The notes under the pieces were generated by a model. The model worked only from the letters and a program-made list of their open reading frames with translations, did no database searches and was not told the DNA's origin. Made by a program: the position numbers and the translations under genes. Below, one piece after another: positions 45,807 to 57,863 of a DNA stretch of 64,000 nt. The DNA is from Perilla frutescens (lineage: Eukaryota > Streptophyta > Magnoliopsida > Lamiales > Lamiaceae): the NCBI GenBank assembly GCA_026008535.1, contig BRKX01000015.1, forward strand, positions 28,045,501 to 28,109,500, in the 5' to 3' direction. The number at the start of each line of letters is the position of its first letter. Position 1 is the stretch's first letter.

Positions 45807-46833
45807 GACAACCATCCAGCTTCTATCAACAAGATGGAAACGCTATGTCTTTTTATCTAGGTAATCTTCACAATCACCTTTAATTTCACTATTTTCTTTA
45901 CTGGAGTTTGGGATAAAATGTAATTAGTAAAATATATATAAAAAAAGATCTACCTCCACTGCCAAAGCAAGACAAAGCCACAAATGATTGAATACACAAT
46001 CCATACAGAGTTATTGTTAATTACAAAAGAATGGAGATAATAAAAAATCTGATTTAACATCTTATAAATTGAAACGCTATAATGTCGGATTATTTATTAT
46101 ATCAAGATTCTATAGGAGCAAGCATGTTGGATATAACTGATGAGTATTATCATTGATCGGAAATAAGAATCTATTGATTGAAATAAAGACATGCTTCCAC
46201 CCCCAAAGAAAAAAAAAACCAAAAAATTGGTATATTTGAGCTGTGAGGACTGAGGATGCTATATATCTCAATCATTCAAATTTATGGGTTCCCTCCAAAC
46301 AAGGTACACTTTTTTCTTTCTGCCAAGTGGCCACTATTAGTGATTTACAACTAAAATTTGGTACCAATTGTAGACCTAGCTGAAAAGAGGGCATACAGCA
46401 ATAATGCTAATAATTTAAACCAAAATAGAAAAAAATATATATCTTTATATCATCCAATTATAATTAGATACAAGTAATTTGGAATCAAAAGGTCAAATGA
46501 TAATTAGATGCCATGAGACACGCAGGCACATCACCACAAGCTTTGGAATTAAATGATCATCCATATTTACACCTCATTTCTACAAGATGCATGTTTTGAA
46601 ATTGGGATCGAATCACCATTTCTTAAAAGGTCACAAGTAATTACTCCCTCCATCTCACCTCCCCAACACACACATATATATACATATATGCGTGTGTGTT
46701 AGTGTGTGCTTATTTTCTTTTTTGAGAATGAGTTGCATGCGGCTGCTACATCGCGACTATAATTTTTCTTTCTTTTTTTAAGCAGTCGTGTGGATGCGCA
46801 AGCAATTTTATTTTATTTGTTTTGGTTCCGCTT
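45807..46833. other. Intergenic DNA
   Basis: AT-rich. CTCCCTCCATCTCACCTCCC at 46644 resembles a lone Stowaway end. TGTGTGT and TATATATA runs lie near 46670-46710. No genes seen. Confidence 0.45.
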
Positions 46834-47311
46834 GAGTTAGATCAATTGCAATACCACGTTTTCACTATTTTGTAAATTGGATACTACGTTTGAACTTAGT
46901 GAATTATAACACCATATTTCTATTTGAATGAGATTAAACATCTCTAATTTTTCTGGCTACTTAAGTATGACGTGTTTGGTCTTTAAGCTACATTGATAGC
47001 CACATCAGTATACATATGTAACAAACAACGTCAGTTTTGTTATTTTTTTAACATATTTTCTCTTTTAGAAATAAAAATAATTTTCTCAAAAAAAAGGGAA
47101 GAGAAAATAACAAAAATGACGGCACTTGTTACACATGTGTGCTGATGTGGCTGCCAATGCGGTTTATAGACCGGACACATCATACTTTATTAGCCGGAAA
47201 AATTGGGGATGCTTAATTGCATTCAAATTAAAACATAATTTACTAAGTTTAAATGTGATGTCTAATTTGAAAAAAGGTGGAAACGTGGTGATTTATTTGA
47301 CAATTAACCCA
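46834..47311. mobile_element. Imperfect foldback MITE
   Basis: The left arm (CAATACCACGTTTTCAC to CACATCAGTATACATATGTAAC) is repeated, diverged, in reverse complement on the right arm (GTTACACATGTGTGCTGATGTGGC to GGAAACGTGGTG), with the centre near 47070. The ends read close to GGGTTAATTG on the right. Arms of over 200 bp and end sequence resemble the hairpin element at 56074-56811. Target duplication not found. Confidence 0.7.
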
Positions 47312-50300
47312 ATAATTTATTATTAATTTTCACAAGTATTTTTATATCACTTGTTTATTTTTTTAAATAAAATATATATTGAAAATCAAATTTTGATCCT
47401 TTTTAATTTTATTGAAGAAAAAAAATGAAATTAGTACAAAAATAAGTATAACATATAAATATTAAGAAATTATATATTTAATGTAATTTAATATATAATT
47501 GACGTGCACTTAGAGGGAGAGTCACTTGGGAGTGAAAAGAATTTAAATGTGTAGATGTAATTGAATAGAGTGCAGGCGCTTAGTTCGATTTTATCTCTTT
47601 ATTTTATAATATGCCAAAAATAAAGATTGAAACAAATATTGTGCAAGTAACTTTCCCCGGAAAGAGAAAGGAGGAATATGGCAGACATTGTCAACATCAT
47701 TTCCCTCAATAATCATTTGTCCTATAACTCATCTTTTTATCTTTTTTTTCTTTTTTTGTTACAATGATTTTACCAAAGAAAGTCATTTCATTTCCTTCAA
47801 AAAAACAAAATAACAAGAAAAGAAAAGGAAAAAAAAAGAAAGTCATTTCATACTTTTCAGTTTTCATATGGTCCAGGTTCAATCGGTGCCAAGTTGCGAT
47901 TTCTTTTATTTTTCATCCTTTTCTTTTCCTTTCTTTATTCGGATTTTTCTCGAGGTGAGGCACTTTATTTAAGTGCAATTTGATCCTATTGTTATATCTT
48001 CAATATATATATTTGCAACATGCAAAAAATTCTCTTACAATTTATCTCTTCGTCTTACGTTAATTTTATTTTTTTTTTTGCCAGTAATATTGGAAGCTTA
48101 CATCAAATGTTTATTCAAAGGAGGAATAGAGTGAAAATTTGTTTTAGGTTGATTTTGAAGGTAAAATGACTCCAATTAAAGTTCAAAAGATCAAAGATAG
48201 TTGTGTTATGAAATAAATTAATTTAAAATATACAGTTGAGGGATAAGGATCAATTGTCTTAATTAATGGAAATGTCTTGATTTTTGCATCGTCTTCATCA
48301 TGATGTGATGTTACTACCTCAAAGTGCAGACAAGTAATACATTTCGATGAAAAGGGCAATTTCTTTCCTTCCCCTTCAGGTAATACTACTTCAGCCCAAC
48401 CTAATAAACCATTCGACGTTGACAGTTTTAACAAAAATTGCTGACGTGGCACGATAATGTATTGTTTGAGGATAATACCCATATGGAGAGGATAAAATTT
48501 CCCGACAAGAAGATAAATGAAATAGGAAAACATATGTAATAAAAGTAAATGAAACGGGAAAACATATGTTATAAAAGAGAGTATGTGCTACACACAAGGG
48601 AAAACCAATGCCAAGTTTTAATACAACTCAAGTGATTACGATTTCTTCAACTGCCACATGTCCCGCAATGAAATGGCTTGGCTTGCAGGTATAGTACCCT
48701 TACAGGGAGGGTAGAATCTCTTGTTAGAAAACATCAATGCAGTTGCATTAATATAGCCACAATCAATAAGCTGGAGTAACAATCTTGGCAAAAATACAAA
48801 ATTTCATACAACTTGATAAAAAGTTCAATGAAGTAACAATCTTTGAAATCTGATTCAATGAGATTGGCAGGAGGTGAAACAAAACAAGAAAATGAACCAA
48901 CAGATTCAATGCATTATGAATAAACAAAATAAACTCTCCCAGATCATAAAATACAAATGATTCCTAGTTCTCTAGTAAAAACATTCGGCCTTCTTAAAGC
49001 TAATCGTGCCCGTGTCAAGATTCTAGAGAAGATGAGTTGATGAATAAGTTAATTTTTTTTTTCTCTAAGAACATTACCACTTTAACAAAAGCTGAATAAG
49101 TTTTTTATTTTCTTTTTATCTTTCCTCCTTGCTGCAAGTCTTCCTCCAGGTTTCTCTCTCTTCCCCTTTCTGATCTGTCAACAAATCTTCATTGTATTTT
49201 AACAATTTGGTCCATTTTTATCATTTTATGTTAAGAAGTTCATCTCCATTTTCTGCTTTATTTGCTGATCCTGCAAAATAGATATGGCTTTCAAGGGGAG
49301 AAAGGAGAGAGATTAAGTAATATTTAGATGCCATGTTCCCCCTCCCACCTAATGAGAAAATAAGCCAACTTGTTTGTCTAAGTTCGACGGTTTTCAAGGT
49401 GACGATTCAACAACTAAATATGGATTTTATACCAGCAATCTGTGTGAGAATCTCATTGTCTAAGCAAACATGCTACATCTTCTGTTAAGATAAACCGTAC
49501 TCAACCTCTACATGCTTGAATCGAATGAAAGCAATTATCAACACAACTCCAAAGGATGATAGAATGAAGTCTAAAATATGCATATAATCTCAAAAAGGCA
49601 GTGTCAGTGTCACAGAAAAATGAAACTCAATCAGGAGAGCAGAACAAGGTATCAAAACCAACCTGTGATCCACAATTTTGTCTTCCCGTTGTTGATAACT
49701 GGGAAATACAATGAGCAGACAAAGAAATTTTACATTAGATGGCAACAAGCAGACTTACAGCTCGGACAGGAGTGACTAGTCAGCTCATTTGCATCAGTTA
49801 CATAACAAGCCAACAAAATAAATGTAAATTCCTAAATCCATGTCACTCTCTGTTTCTCTTTCTACTCACAACTCAAGACAACTTTTCCACTATGATTAGC
49901 AATTTAGGACCTGATTGACAATTTATATTGGATACCACAAGGGAATTCTTGGACAGACAGCCAATTAAACCTACATTCAGCTTTCCAATTATAGCACTAA
50001 AATTGACTCCATTTTTCTATTAAAAAACTGGAAGCGTCTTCACAATTTATGAGAGAGTATTCAGGGGAAGTTTTAGCATCTAAGTAAAACGTACTAGAAA
50101 CAGCAGGGCCCCTTTTCCTTCAAATCTGAGGCACAGGTTCTGTATGATATTAAGGAAAATTTATGGTTGTCTTTTCAACAAATCTACGAGTACAAAATGC
50201 TGTTACCTGCTCTGAATCTAACATTCCCTAATGATAAAATTCTTGGTTCAACTCCCAAGCAGATAAACCCTCACGAAACCTTTTAGTAGAGATCTAAACA

Positions 50301-50905
50301 TAGTGAAAAAACAACAGAGTTGTGTTTTCCCAGTAATTTCAAAATGAAATGAGATAATAATAACTAGCCTCAAATATTTACAACAGTGCTAGATAATATA
50401 AAAGTCTGGAAAAAAAATTCACGTCCAACTTTAAACAAAATTAACACACAACTTGAAACTCGTCAATCATATCTATCATGCTTCTCAACTCATCAATTTT
50501 GAAGTCCCAGATGGTTTTAGAAATTTTGAGCATAACTTGAATGCTAGTAGCAGCAGCAACCCACAAGATTATGTAGCAATCCCACACATTGCAGAGAATG
50601 AAGTACAATAAACATGACTGGAATACACAATATATGGATCATCATTATTATCATCAGTCACGAGCCCTTTAATACATATACTGGAGAATTTCAGATAAGA
50701 AAATTGCTCAAGTCCATGGTGTGCTAGAATCATCTTTTTAACTATCAACAGCTATGACCACTAAGTAACTTTTACAAAAATTTATCATGATCATACTCTT
50801 GTCAATTTGCAGTCTCCATGGAGCAAAAATAGTTGCTCAAGCAGCAAAGTAAGTAAATACCTTTCACTACTTCAAAATAATCAAATCCAATCATCCGCCT
50901 TTGAA
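47312..50905. other. Gene-poor region downstream of the PPR gene
   Basis: No convincing coding frame. A direct repeat of AAATGAAACGGGAAAACATA-like sequence lies at 48515-48570. The stretch nearest 50905 is presumably the 3' UTR of the PPR gene. The minus-strand frames at 48183-48597 show no conserved features. Confidence 0.45.
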
Positions 50906-52921
50906 TTAAGCTCCATTTTGCCCAGCCGCATACCGGTACTCAAATTCCTGCTCAGGCGTTGGATGGGGACGTGCCATCTGATGTGTCATGTGAGGTTGAC
51001 TTGTCTGTTGTGTATACTGATTTGCATAAGATATCTGCGGAGTACCTGTCTGCCAAGGTGATGCTTGTGGTCTTCCTCCTTGTTCTACCATTTCAGGGGG
51101 CCTCGCTGCGCTCGGTGGACCTCTTGACCCTTGGTAAGAACTCTGATGTGACATGTACAAAATATTTTCAATTTCCACCCGTCGCCCTAGTCTCTCAAAA
51201 ACACCCAAGACAAATTCTTTAAGCGAAGCAGTAGTTCCAATACCCTGAGTCATCATCTCTCTTAGCACATTGGCAATGGGATCGTAGTTACCTTCCTCAA
51301 CAAGGCCCCTTATCACAAGATCATAGGTCGTGACATCAGGTTTCGGTTCTCTAACAGCCATTTTTGACAATATTGGCAAACAATCAGAAGCTCTTCTCTT
51401 CTCAACCATGAACCCAAACCACTTATTGGCGTAAGGAGGGATAACCCTCAAACCCAACTCAACCATCTTTGAGTACTTCTCAATCATTTGTTCAACCCTG
51501 TCCACCTTAATGTACGCATCAATGAATGTTTTAAATGTAGTAACATCAGGGACTATTGACTTGTCCGATAACTCCGTATAGTACTGCTCTGCTTCATTCA
51601 TCATCTCAAGCTCACAAAGCCTCATAATCATATTGTTATAACCGACCACATCCATATAAAAAGGCTTCGACTTGGGTCCCTTACCGGACCTCTTGAAAAC
51701 ATCCATTGCCTCTTCAATATTCCCTTCCTCAAAGCACTCATTGACCATCATATTGATAGTGTCTGCATTCACTGCCTGGAACGATGGTGGTGTGTGTAAA
51801 TCCAACATGCTATGAAACAAATGCCATGCTTCTTTCTTTTGCCCGTATTTCAATAACGTCTCCAATAACACATTTCGTGTCGCAGGCACCATCTTATAGT
51901 CCCTAGCCATTAAATCTTTATAAGAGTCCATGGCCTCCTTCTCCCTTCCCTGTTTAAAGAACCAATCCATGAATGTTGCATTCACCACCCCATCATAGAC
52001 CGTGCAGCGCCCCTTCAACTCATCAAACAACTCATTAGCCTTATCCAAGTTGCCCAAATTCAAGTAACCAAGAATCACATTGTCATAAACTAAAGAATCA
52101 GCACCATGGCCCTTGTGCAACATTTCACGAAGTAAAGCCACAGCATCATCAACACGACCGACATCAACGAACCCCTTTGTCAGGTGGCGATATGTAATAG
52201 ACGACGGGCTATAGGGGGCACTCTCCATAATCTCTTTATAAATTTCCAGCGCCTCCTCTATCTCATTCGTCAAACAATGAGACACAATTAAGTGATTATA
52301 CGAAACAACGTTGGGTATAATGCTGAACTGGCGGAAAAAGTAGTGAAACAGGGCTTTAGCATCATCGTAGCGCGCGGAGCGATACATAGCTCCTATTATG
52401 GCGTTGCAAGTGAAGACAGTGGGACGGATGCGCTGGTAAACAGCTTGGCGGGCGATGTAGGAGGCGGCGTCGAGGTCGCCAGCGCGGATAAGAGACTGAA
52501 CACGGTTGTGAAGGTTGAGGCGGGGACCGACGAGAGCGGAGGTCGAATCAGGGAGGCGGGGCTTTTCGGGGCTGTTGACGTCGCTGGGAGGAGCGGTTTG
52601 AGGGTTGGGGCGGAGAGCATAAAGAGGCGGTTCAATCCGGAGCCTGCGCTTGCGGCGACGGCGTTCGGCGGCAGCTTCCTCTGCGGAAGAAAATCCATAC
52701 GACCGTTGGGGGGTGAAGGGAGTGGAGGGGGAATTCGCCAGGAATTGGGGCTGGGAGTGGTTGGGGGCGGTGGAGAATTGATTGGGGGTGAAATTTGTGT
52801 TAGGGTATGCAGGAGGGGGAGGATGATTGGGGAGATCGGGGGGAGGGTATGAGAGGGGGGAATGGAAGGGGTAAGGGTTGGAGGAATACCGGCGGCGGAA
52901 GAGGAGGCGGAGAAGACTCAT
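50906..52921 (-). CDS. GRP23: P-type pentatricopeptide repeat protein, GRP23-like
   Basis: Intact, intronless, 671 codons on the minus strand. The N-terminus MSLLRLLFRRRYSSNP is Arg/Ser-rich and lacks acids, as in organelle targeting peptides. A Pro-rich stretch follows, then a basic EEAAAERRRRKRRLRIEPP block near residues 80-97, which I recognise from Arabidopsis GRP23 (At1g10270). About ten PPR helical pairs follow from residue 165 to 575, beginning RPTVFTCNAIIGAMYRSARY. The C-terminal 90 residues are rich in Gln, Pro and Ser, but much shorter than the WQQ-repeat tail of Arabidopsis GRP23. PPR proteins bind organellar RNA. GRP23 is needed for embryo development and has been linked to RNA editing. 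The start at 52921 is the first ATG and carries the targeting-like sequence. EMB1796/NUWA is a less likely relative. Confidence 0.85.
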   Translation of the reverse strand: MSLLRLLFRRRYSSNPYPFHSPLSYPPPDLPNHPPPPAYPNTNFTPNQFSTAPNHSQPQFLANSPSTPFTPQRSYGFSSAEEAAAERRRRKRRLRIEPPLYALRPNPQTAPPSDVNSPEKPRLPDSTSALVGPRLNLHNRVQSLIRAGDLDAASYIARQAVYQRIRPTVFTCNAIIGAMYRSARYDDAKALFHYFFRQFSIIPNVVSYNHLIVSHCLTNEIEEALEIYKEIMESAPYSPSSITYRHLTKGFVDVGRVDDAVALLREMLHKGHGADSLVYDNVILGYLNLGNLDKANELFDELKGRCTVYDGVVNATFMDWFFKQGREKEAMDSYKDLMARDYKMVPATRNVLLETLLKYGQKKEAWHLFHSMLDLHTPPSFQAVNADTINMMVNECFEEGNIEEAMDVFKRSGKGPKSKPFYMDVVGYNNMIMRLCELEMMNEAEQYYTELSDKSIVPDVTTFKTFIDAYIKVDRVEQMIEKYSKMVELGLRVIPPYANKWFGFMVEKRRASDCLPILSKMAVREPKPDVTTYDLVIRGLVEEGNYDPIANVLREMMTQGIGTTASLKEFVLGVFERLGRRVEIENILYMSHQSSYQGSRGPPSAARPPEMVEQGGRPQASPWQTGTPQISYANQYTQQTSQPHMTHQMARPHPTPEQEFEYRYAAGQNGA

Positions 52922-52967
52922 GGTGGTGGAAATGGCGGAGGAAATAGGTAGGAGTGTGTGTGTGTGT

Positions 52968-52976
52968 AAACCCTAA
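52968..52976 (+). promoter_or_regulatory. Telo-box upstream of the PPR gene
   Basis: AAACCCTAA lies about 50 bp upstream of the ATG, next to a short TG repeat. This motif is frequent in promoters of plant genes for translation and organelle biogenesis. Function here is inferred. Confidence 0.5.
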
Positions 52977-52989
52977 CCCGACGAGAAGT

Positions 52990-53783
52990 GAGAGGAGAGG
53001 GTTTTAGAGATGGAAAAGTGTAATTTCTTTTGGCAGCGATAACGTGCACCGATTATTTTACTCTCTGCACCTTAAAAGAAAAAAAAAATAGAAGTTATTC
53101 AAATGTTATTTACTTAAAAAGAAAAAAATCAGAAGAGATTCTAAACATGAAATTTTAAATCTACTATGTTTAATCGAAATTCAATTTTCGAACAAGTATG
53201 ATTTTTAAAATATAGTCTTATTTTTCAAACAAACATGGTGTATTTGAAAATTTATTTTCAAACGGATTCCATGAATTATTATTTAAGTATCGTTCGAAAA
53301 TAGGATTTCGAGTATATCCAGACCATTCGAACACAAAATTTCAAACGAAAAGTAATTTTTTTTTTATTAATAAGGGTTTTTTTAATAAATTTATAACTAA
53401 TAAAAGAAAATAAAAAAATAATTTATGGTGCAAATAGTAAAAATAATGGTGCATTTAACAACTTCTTTTCTTTTCCTTCTTCCCAATATGGGTTTGTTGA
53501 AAAACAGGAGGTTAAAGTTAAGGTATGCCTTTCCTAAATTGTAAAAAAATGAGTAACAAAAAATAAAGCTAAAAGCCTAAAACCACACAAAACATGTGTT
53601 AACCTGTCTTAATTGTCAAAATTTGTTGGAGAATGTTTATATATTATTCGGATTTAGGTTTATATTCGTTAAATGTTATATGTTTTGTTTGTGGTTTGAT
53701 ATTTGAATTCGAATACTGATCACACTATATTTTTTTCAAGTTCATATATGCTAGAAATTGTCATAAATATTATAAATTATATA
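52990..53783. other. Upstream intergenic DNA of the PPR gene
   Basis: AT-rich; no gene or repeat boundary recognised. Confidence 0.4.
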
Positions 53784-53928
53784 CTCTCTATGTTTCATAA
53801 AGAATATCATTATAACACTTTAATTTTATCTCAAAATTAGTGTCGTTTTATATAATCGAGTTGAAAACTTCACATTTGCTCTCATTTAATGTATTCAAAT
53901 AACACATTTTTTTATGAAATAGAGGAAG
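53784..53928. mobile_element. Short Stowaway-type MITE
   Basis: Starts CTCTCTATGTTTCATAAAG and ends TTTATGAAATAGAGGAAG, inverted with mismatches, and is flanked by TA. Length 145 bp, non-coding. Confidence 0.8.
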
Positions 53929-56064
53929 TATATTATATATTTTAGTTTTCAAAATTACTTTTAAATTTGGTAAAAAAAATGTTGGTGGAATCAATCGTAT
54001 GTGCCTCGACAACGTGACTAACACTTTACACATGTCAAAATGTAAAATCAATAGAAATATTGTGGTTAAATTGAAAATCCAAAAAATTACAAAGGAATAT
54101 GTCTCTCTCTCTCTCTCCTCTCTCTCTGTCTTGGAGGATTGAGGGATTATGATTCATAGTAACCACGTTTCTCCTCCTTACAAAAGCTAAAAAAATATCC
54201 GTATCCAAATGAATTATTTTAAAATTTTCAGGCTAATAACCTTAAAAATTATGAATTTTAAGTATAATTCTAATTCGACATAACTTTATAAGAATAAAAA
54301 TCAATAATTAAGACATCATTTAAAATTTGAATGTTATTCAACATTTTCAAATTTTCAGAATTGAAAATTCAAACGTTGCTCAACGTTGGAACATCAAAAT
54401 TGAAAAGAGAGCTAAAACTCTAAAGTTTGGGCTATATGAATTTTTTTGATCCACACACTATAAGATATATAATTGAGCCCTCAAATTATACCATCAAATT
54501 TTGAGATAAAAATTGAGATTTAACCTAAAAGTCCTTCAGTTAACCATCAAATTCTCAATCAACAAATTGAGTGTACTTTTGGAAAGTTTGTGATGATAAC
54601 TTCCTAACTACATCCACGTTGCACATTAACATTAATGACTAACAATAAAACTAATACTTTCACTATACTTAAGAGTCATGATTGAGCTCAACAATACTTT
54701 CACCACTAGATGAGATTCGACTTATATATTTTCAGAACTTATTTGATAAGCAGTGCAAGGAGTCCCAATAATATGTTTGTTTGCAATATCAAAGCCCTTG
54801 AAAAACGAAAGGTGCAACACCTATTAGCCATTTATTTTATATTACACCACACGTTGGAGTTGGAGGTGTGATAAGTAATCTTAAAACTAATTATAAAAAA
54901 TACCTATTAATTAAAATCCTATTAAAGAACATTCCCCTCGATCTCTGCTTTGGCTCTCATTCCCGCCAGCACTCCCTCCGTGTTCTTTTGCTCCTGCGCA
55001 ACTTCAAACAAGGTTTGTTTCTTTTGCAATCATATATCATTATTTATTCCTTTATTTTTCCAATATTTCATTCTTTTGTCTGATAGGCTAACACAAAAAA
55101 AAAAATGTCGTGATTCAAAGAGAAACGACGGTGGACATATTTATCTATGATTTCAAAGATTGTGTGTTTATTCGTTCCTTTTGATTGTTTCTGAGAAAAA
55201 AAAAATTGAGTGCTAATAGTTAATTTTTCTGGACATTTTTTTTTATTCTTGTTTTTGTTTTTGTGTCTGATTTTTCCTTTTCTATTCGTTGCTTTTCAAC
55301 ATGAGCAATTTTTTTTTTTTGAGAGATGAGCATAAATTTGATTTAGTTTTACTTTTATGTGAAAAAAAACATAATTGCACCAAAAAATGTATGTCCCACA
55401 AAACCTTACCTCACTATTTCTTAACTAATTGAGAAGAAAAATTGGAACAGTAAACGTTTCAAGCAAAAATAAAAATAAAAATGGAACATCGTACGCTTCA
55501 ATTGATAATTATTGAATTATGTAAAATTTAAAGTTAAAGGACATTTTAGCAATTGTGGTTATATGGAGAAACAATAAATTATTAATACATATAAATTGTT
55601 GATACTTTAATACATCAAAGCAAACATAATATTAATTTCTTTTATGGTAAAAGACTTCCTATACTTTATCTCATACTACCTAAAAAAGGAGCCTTTAGTG
55701 TTTATTTGTACCCTTTATTTGAAATAAAAATGTAAGACAACAATAATTGTACATCACTCGATCCAACACTGCGATGGTTTCTTTATGCTAAACAGTTGAT
55801 ATTATTAAGAGTTGTTTTTTTTAGAATGACTCCTCTACGAGAATCAAAGCACGCAATAAGATTTTGACGACACATTTTAGGAAATATTCAAATGGCATAA
55901 TTGAACTTGTTGGTATCATCAGAGTAAATTAAGGATCTTTCAAGGATTTGAGCTCTACTTGATCTTTTATACTTACACTTGAAAATTTTAGATTTAGAGA
56001 TTTTCTAAGTGCTTTAAAAGGTTAAAATTAATTCCATACAACTTTCATCACGGAAAATAAGTGT
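53929..56064. other. AT-rich intergenic DNA
   Basis: Contains a CT microsatellite at 54101-54128. The small plus-strand open frames at 54868-55150 show no conserved features. No gene seen. Confidence 0.45.
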
Positions 56065-56073
56065 TTAAAATAA

Positions 56074-56811
56074 GGGTAAATTGACTTAAAATACACGAAC
56101 TTTGGGGTCATTTTGATTTTTCACACGATTTTAAAAATGTAGTTTCAATAACACGAACTTAACCTCTGTTTGGTTTTTCACATGATTTTCAAATTCCGGC
56201 AAGTGGAATCTGACGTGGCAGCCGAAACTGCCACGTGTACATCTACGTGGATATCAAATTGCCTTAAAATACACAAACTTTCGACTGATTTTGGTTTTTC
56301 ACACAAATTAAAAAATATCAATTTTAGTTTTGCTTTTTTTGTGTAATACAGAAAATTCATCGATTATTACTATAGAGTTGTTGTAGTAGACATTGTGAAA
56401 TATTTTGAATTTTCTTAGTTGATGCAATATATAAAATTTAGGTTCGAAAAAATTTTATATATTGCATCAACTAAGAAAATTCAACATATTTCACAATGTC
56501 TACTACAACAACTCTATAGTAATAATCGATGAATTTTCTGTATTACACAAAAAAAAACTAAAATTGATATTTTTTAATTTGTGTGAAAAACCAAAATCAG
56601 TCGAAAGTTTGTGTATTTTAAGGCAATTTAATATCCACGTAGATGTACACATGGCATCTCCGACTGCCACGTCAGATTCAACTTGCCGGAATTTAAAAAT
56701 CATGTGAAAAACCAAAAAGAGGTTAAGTTCGTGTTATTGAAACTATATTTTTAAAATCGTGTGAAAAACCAAAATAACCCCAAAGTTCGTGTATTTTAAG
56801 CCAATTTACCC
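56074..56811. mobile_element. Long-hairpin MULE-type MITE with 9 bp target duplication
   Basis: The 738 bp element begins GGGTAAATTGACTTAAAATA and ends with the near-exact reverse complement. The two arms of about 360 bp pair along almost their whole length around a centre near 56445, so each strand can fold into a long hairpin. TTAAAATAA flanks both ends (56065-56073 and 56812-56820), a perfect 9 bp duplication as made by Mutator-like transposases. The mirror-image open frames on the two strands are a by-product of the palindrome. Confidence 0.93.
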
Positions 56812-56983
56812 TTAAAATAAAAATAAAATGACTATTGTTTACCACGAGGTCAGGTAATGATGAAATAATATTAACTTTAGGCTTGTAGATGTGATTTTAG
56901 GTTTATATGTAAGGGGGAAAAACGAAGGCACTTTTTGAGGAATTGAAAAGATGTAATAAAAGGAATGTAAAAATACTCTTAGA

Positions 56984-57385
56984 CTATCTCCAACCGTCTG
57001 CACTATAAAACAACATTATTATCACTAAAATGCGGCAGATTCTCAATTTCATTTCCAAAAATTTGCACTATAATTCTACACCAAAAGAGAATATTTCAGA
57101 ATATTCCTTTTATTTCATTTACAACTATTATTTTATAATTGATAACATATAATGATTTATAAAATTTCATTTAATGAATATCTATATTTAAATAAAAATT
57201 TTCATAATAATTATGAAAATATTTTTTTAACATATATATTTGAATTAATATAAAATCAAAATACGATTCATTAAAATATTACAAAAACAAACATAAAGTT
57301 ACATGATAATATATTCTAACATATTCTAATATATTCTGTTCACCTACAAACTTTTTGTATCTTTTTATTTTATTTTATGCGTATT
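56984..57385 (-). mobile_element. Deletion derivative of the Harbinger-like element
   Basis: 56984-57318 is the reverse complement of 43775-44108, the right end of the Harbinger-like element, including TCTCCAAC near the tip after a TTA. 57345-57385 matches the AAATACGCATAAAATAAAAT region at 40430-40466. The transposase segment between them is absent. The outer end beyond 57385 is lost or unrecognisable. Confidence 0.75.
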
Positions 57386-57664
57386 CTAACATATTCTAAT
57401 ATACTGTGTTCATGTTAGGAGAGAGAAGCCAATGAAGATAGAAAGATAAAACTAGACCATGTTGATGAGTTATCTACCAGTAGGCTACAAACAATATGTC
57501 TTTATTTTCGTTTCCAAATGTAGCAACATATATGTTTAATTTCAATGAAGTTGAGAAACATAAGCTAAAAGCTTAGAAACTATTCAAGAATCATTATGAT
57601 TATATATGCTATTTATGGAAATATGATGAAGCCAATAATATGCTGCAGCATTTTAACAAGTGCC

Positions 57665-57667
<3 letters not shown>

Positions 57668-57705
<38 letters not shown>
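57668..57705 (+). repeat. AT dinucleotide microsatellite
   Basis: Uninterrupted TA repeats, 19 units, downstream of the kinase gene. Confidence 0.95.
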
Positions 57706-57707
<2 letters not shown>

Positions 57708-57863
57708 TCAGATCATGAATAAACAGGAAAATGAGCCAAGAGAATGGTGACATAAATGTAAATAACCGTGAAAGCTAATGAATGATTAGTTTATATATGT
57801 ATCGATGAAGGACTTAGAGAATGCACAAAAAAGTAGATGTCTGCAGCTTTGGTTTATAACTAG

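Noticed and set aside
52292..52852. Long plus-strand frame of 186 codons
   Set aside because: It is antisense to the N-terminal part of the intact PPR gene and shows no domain of its own.
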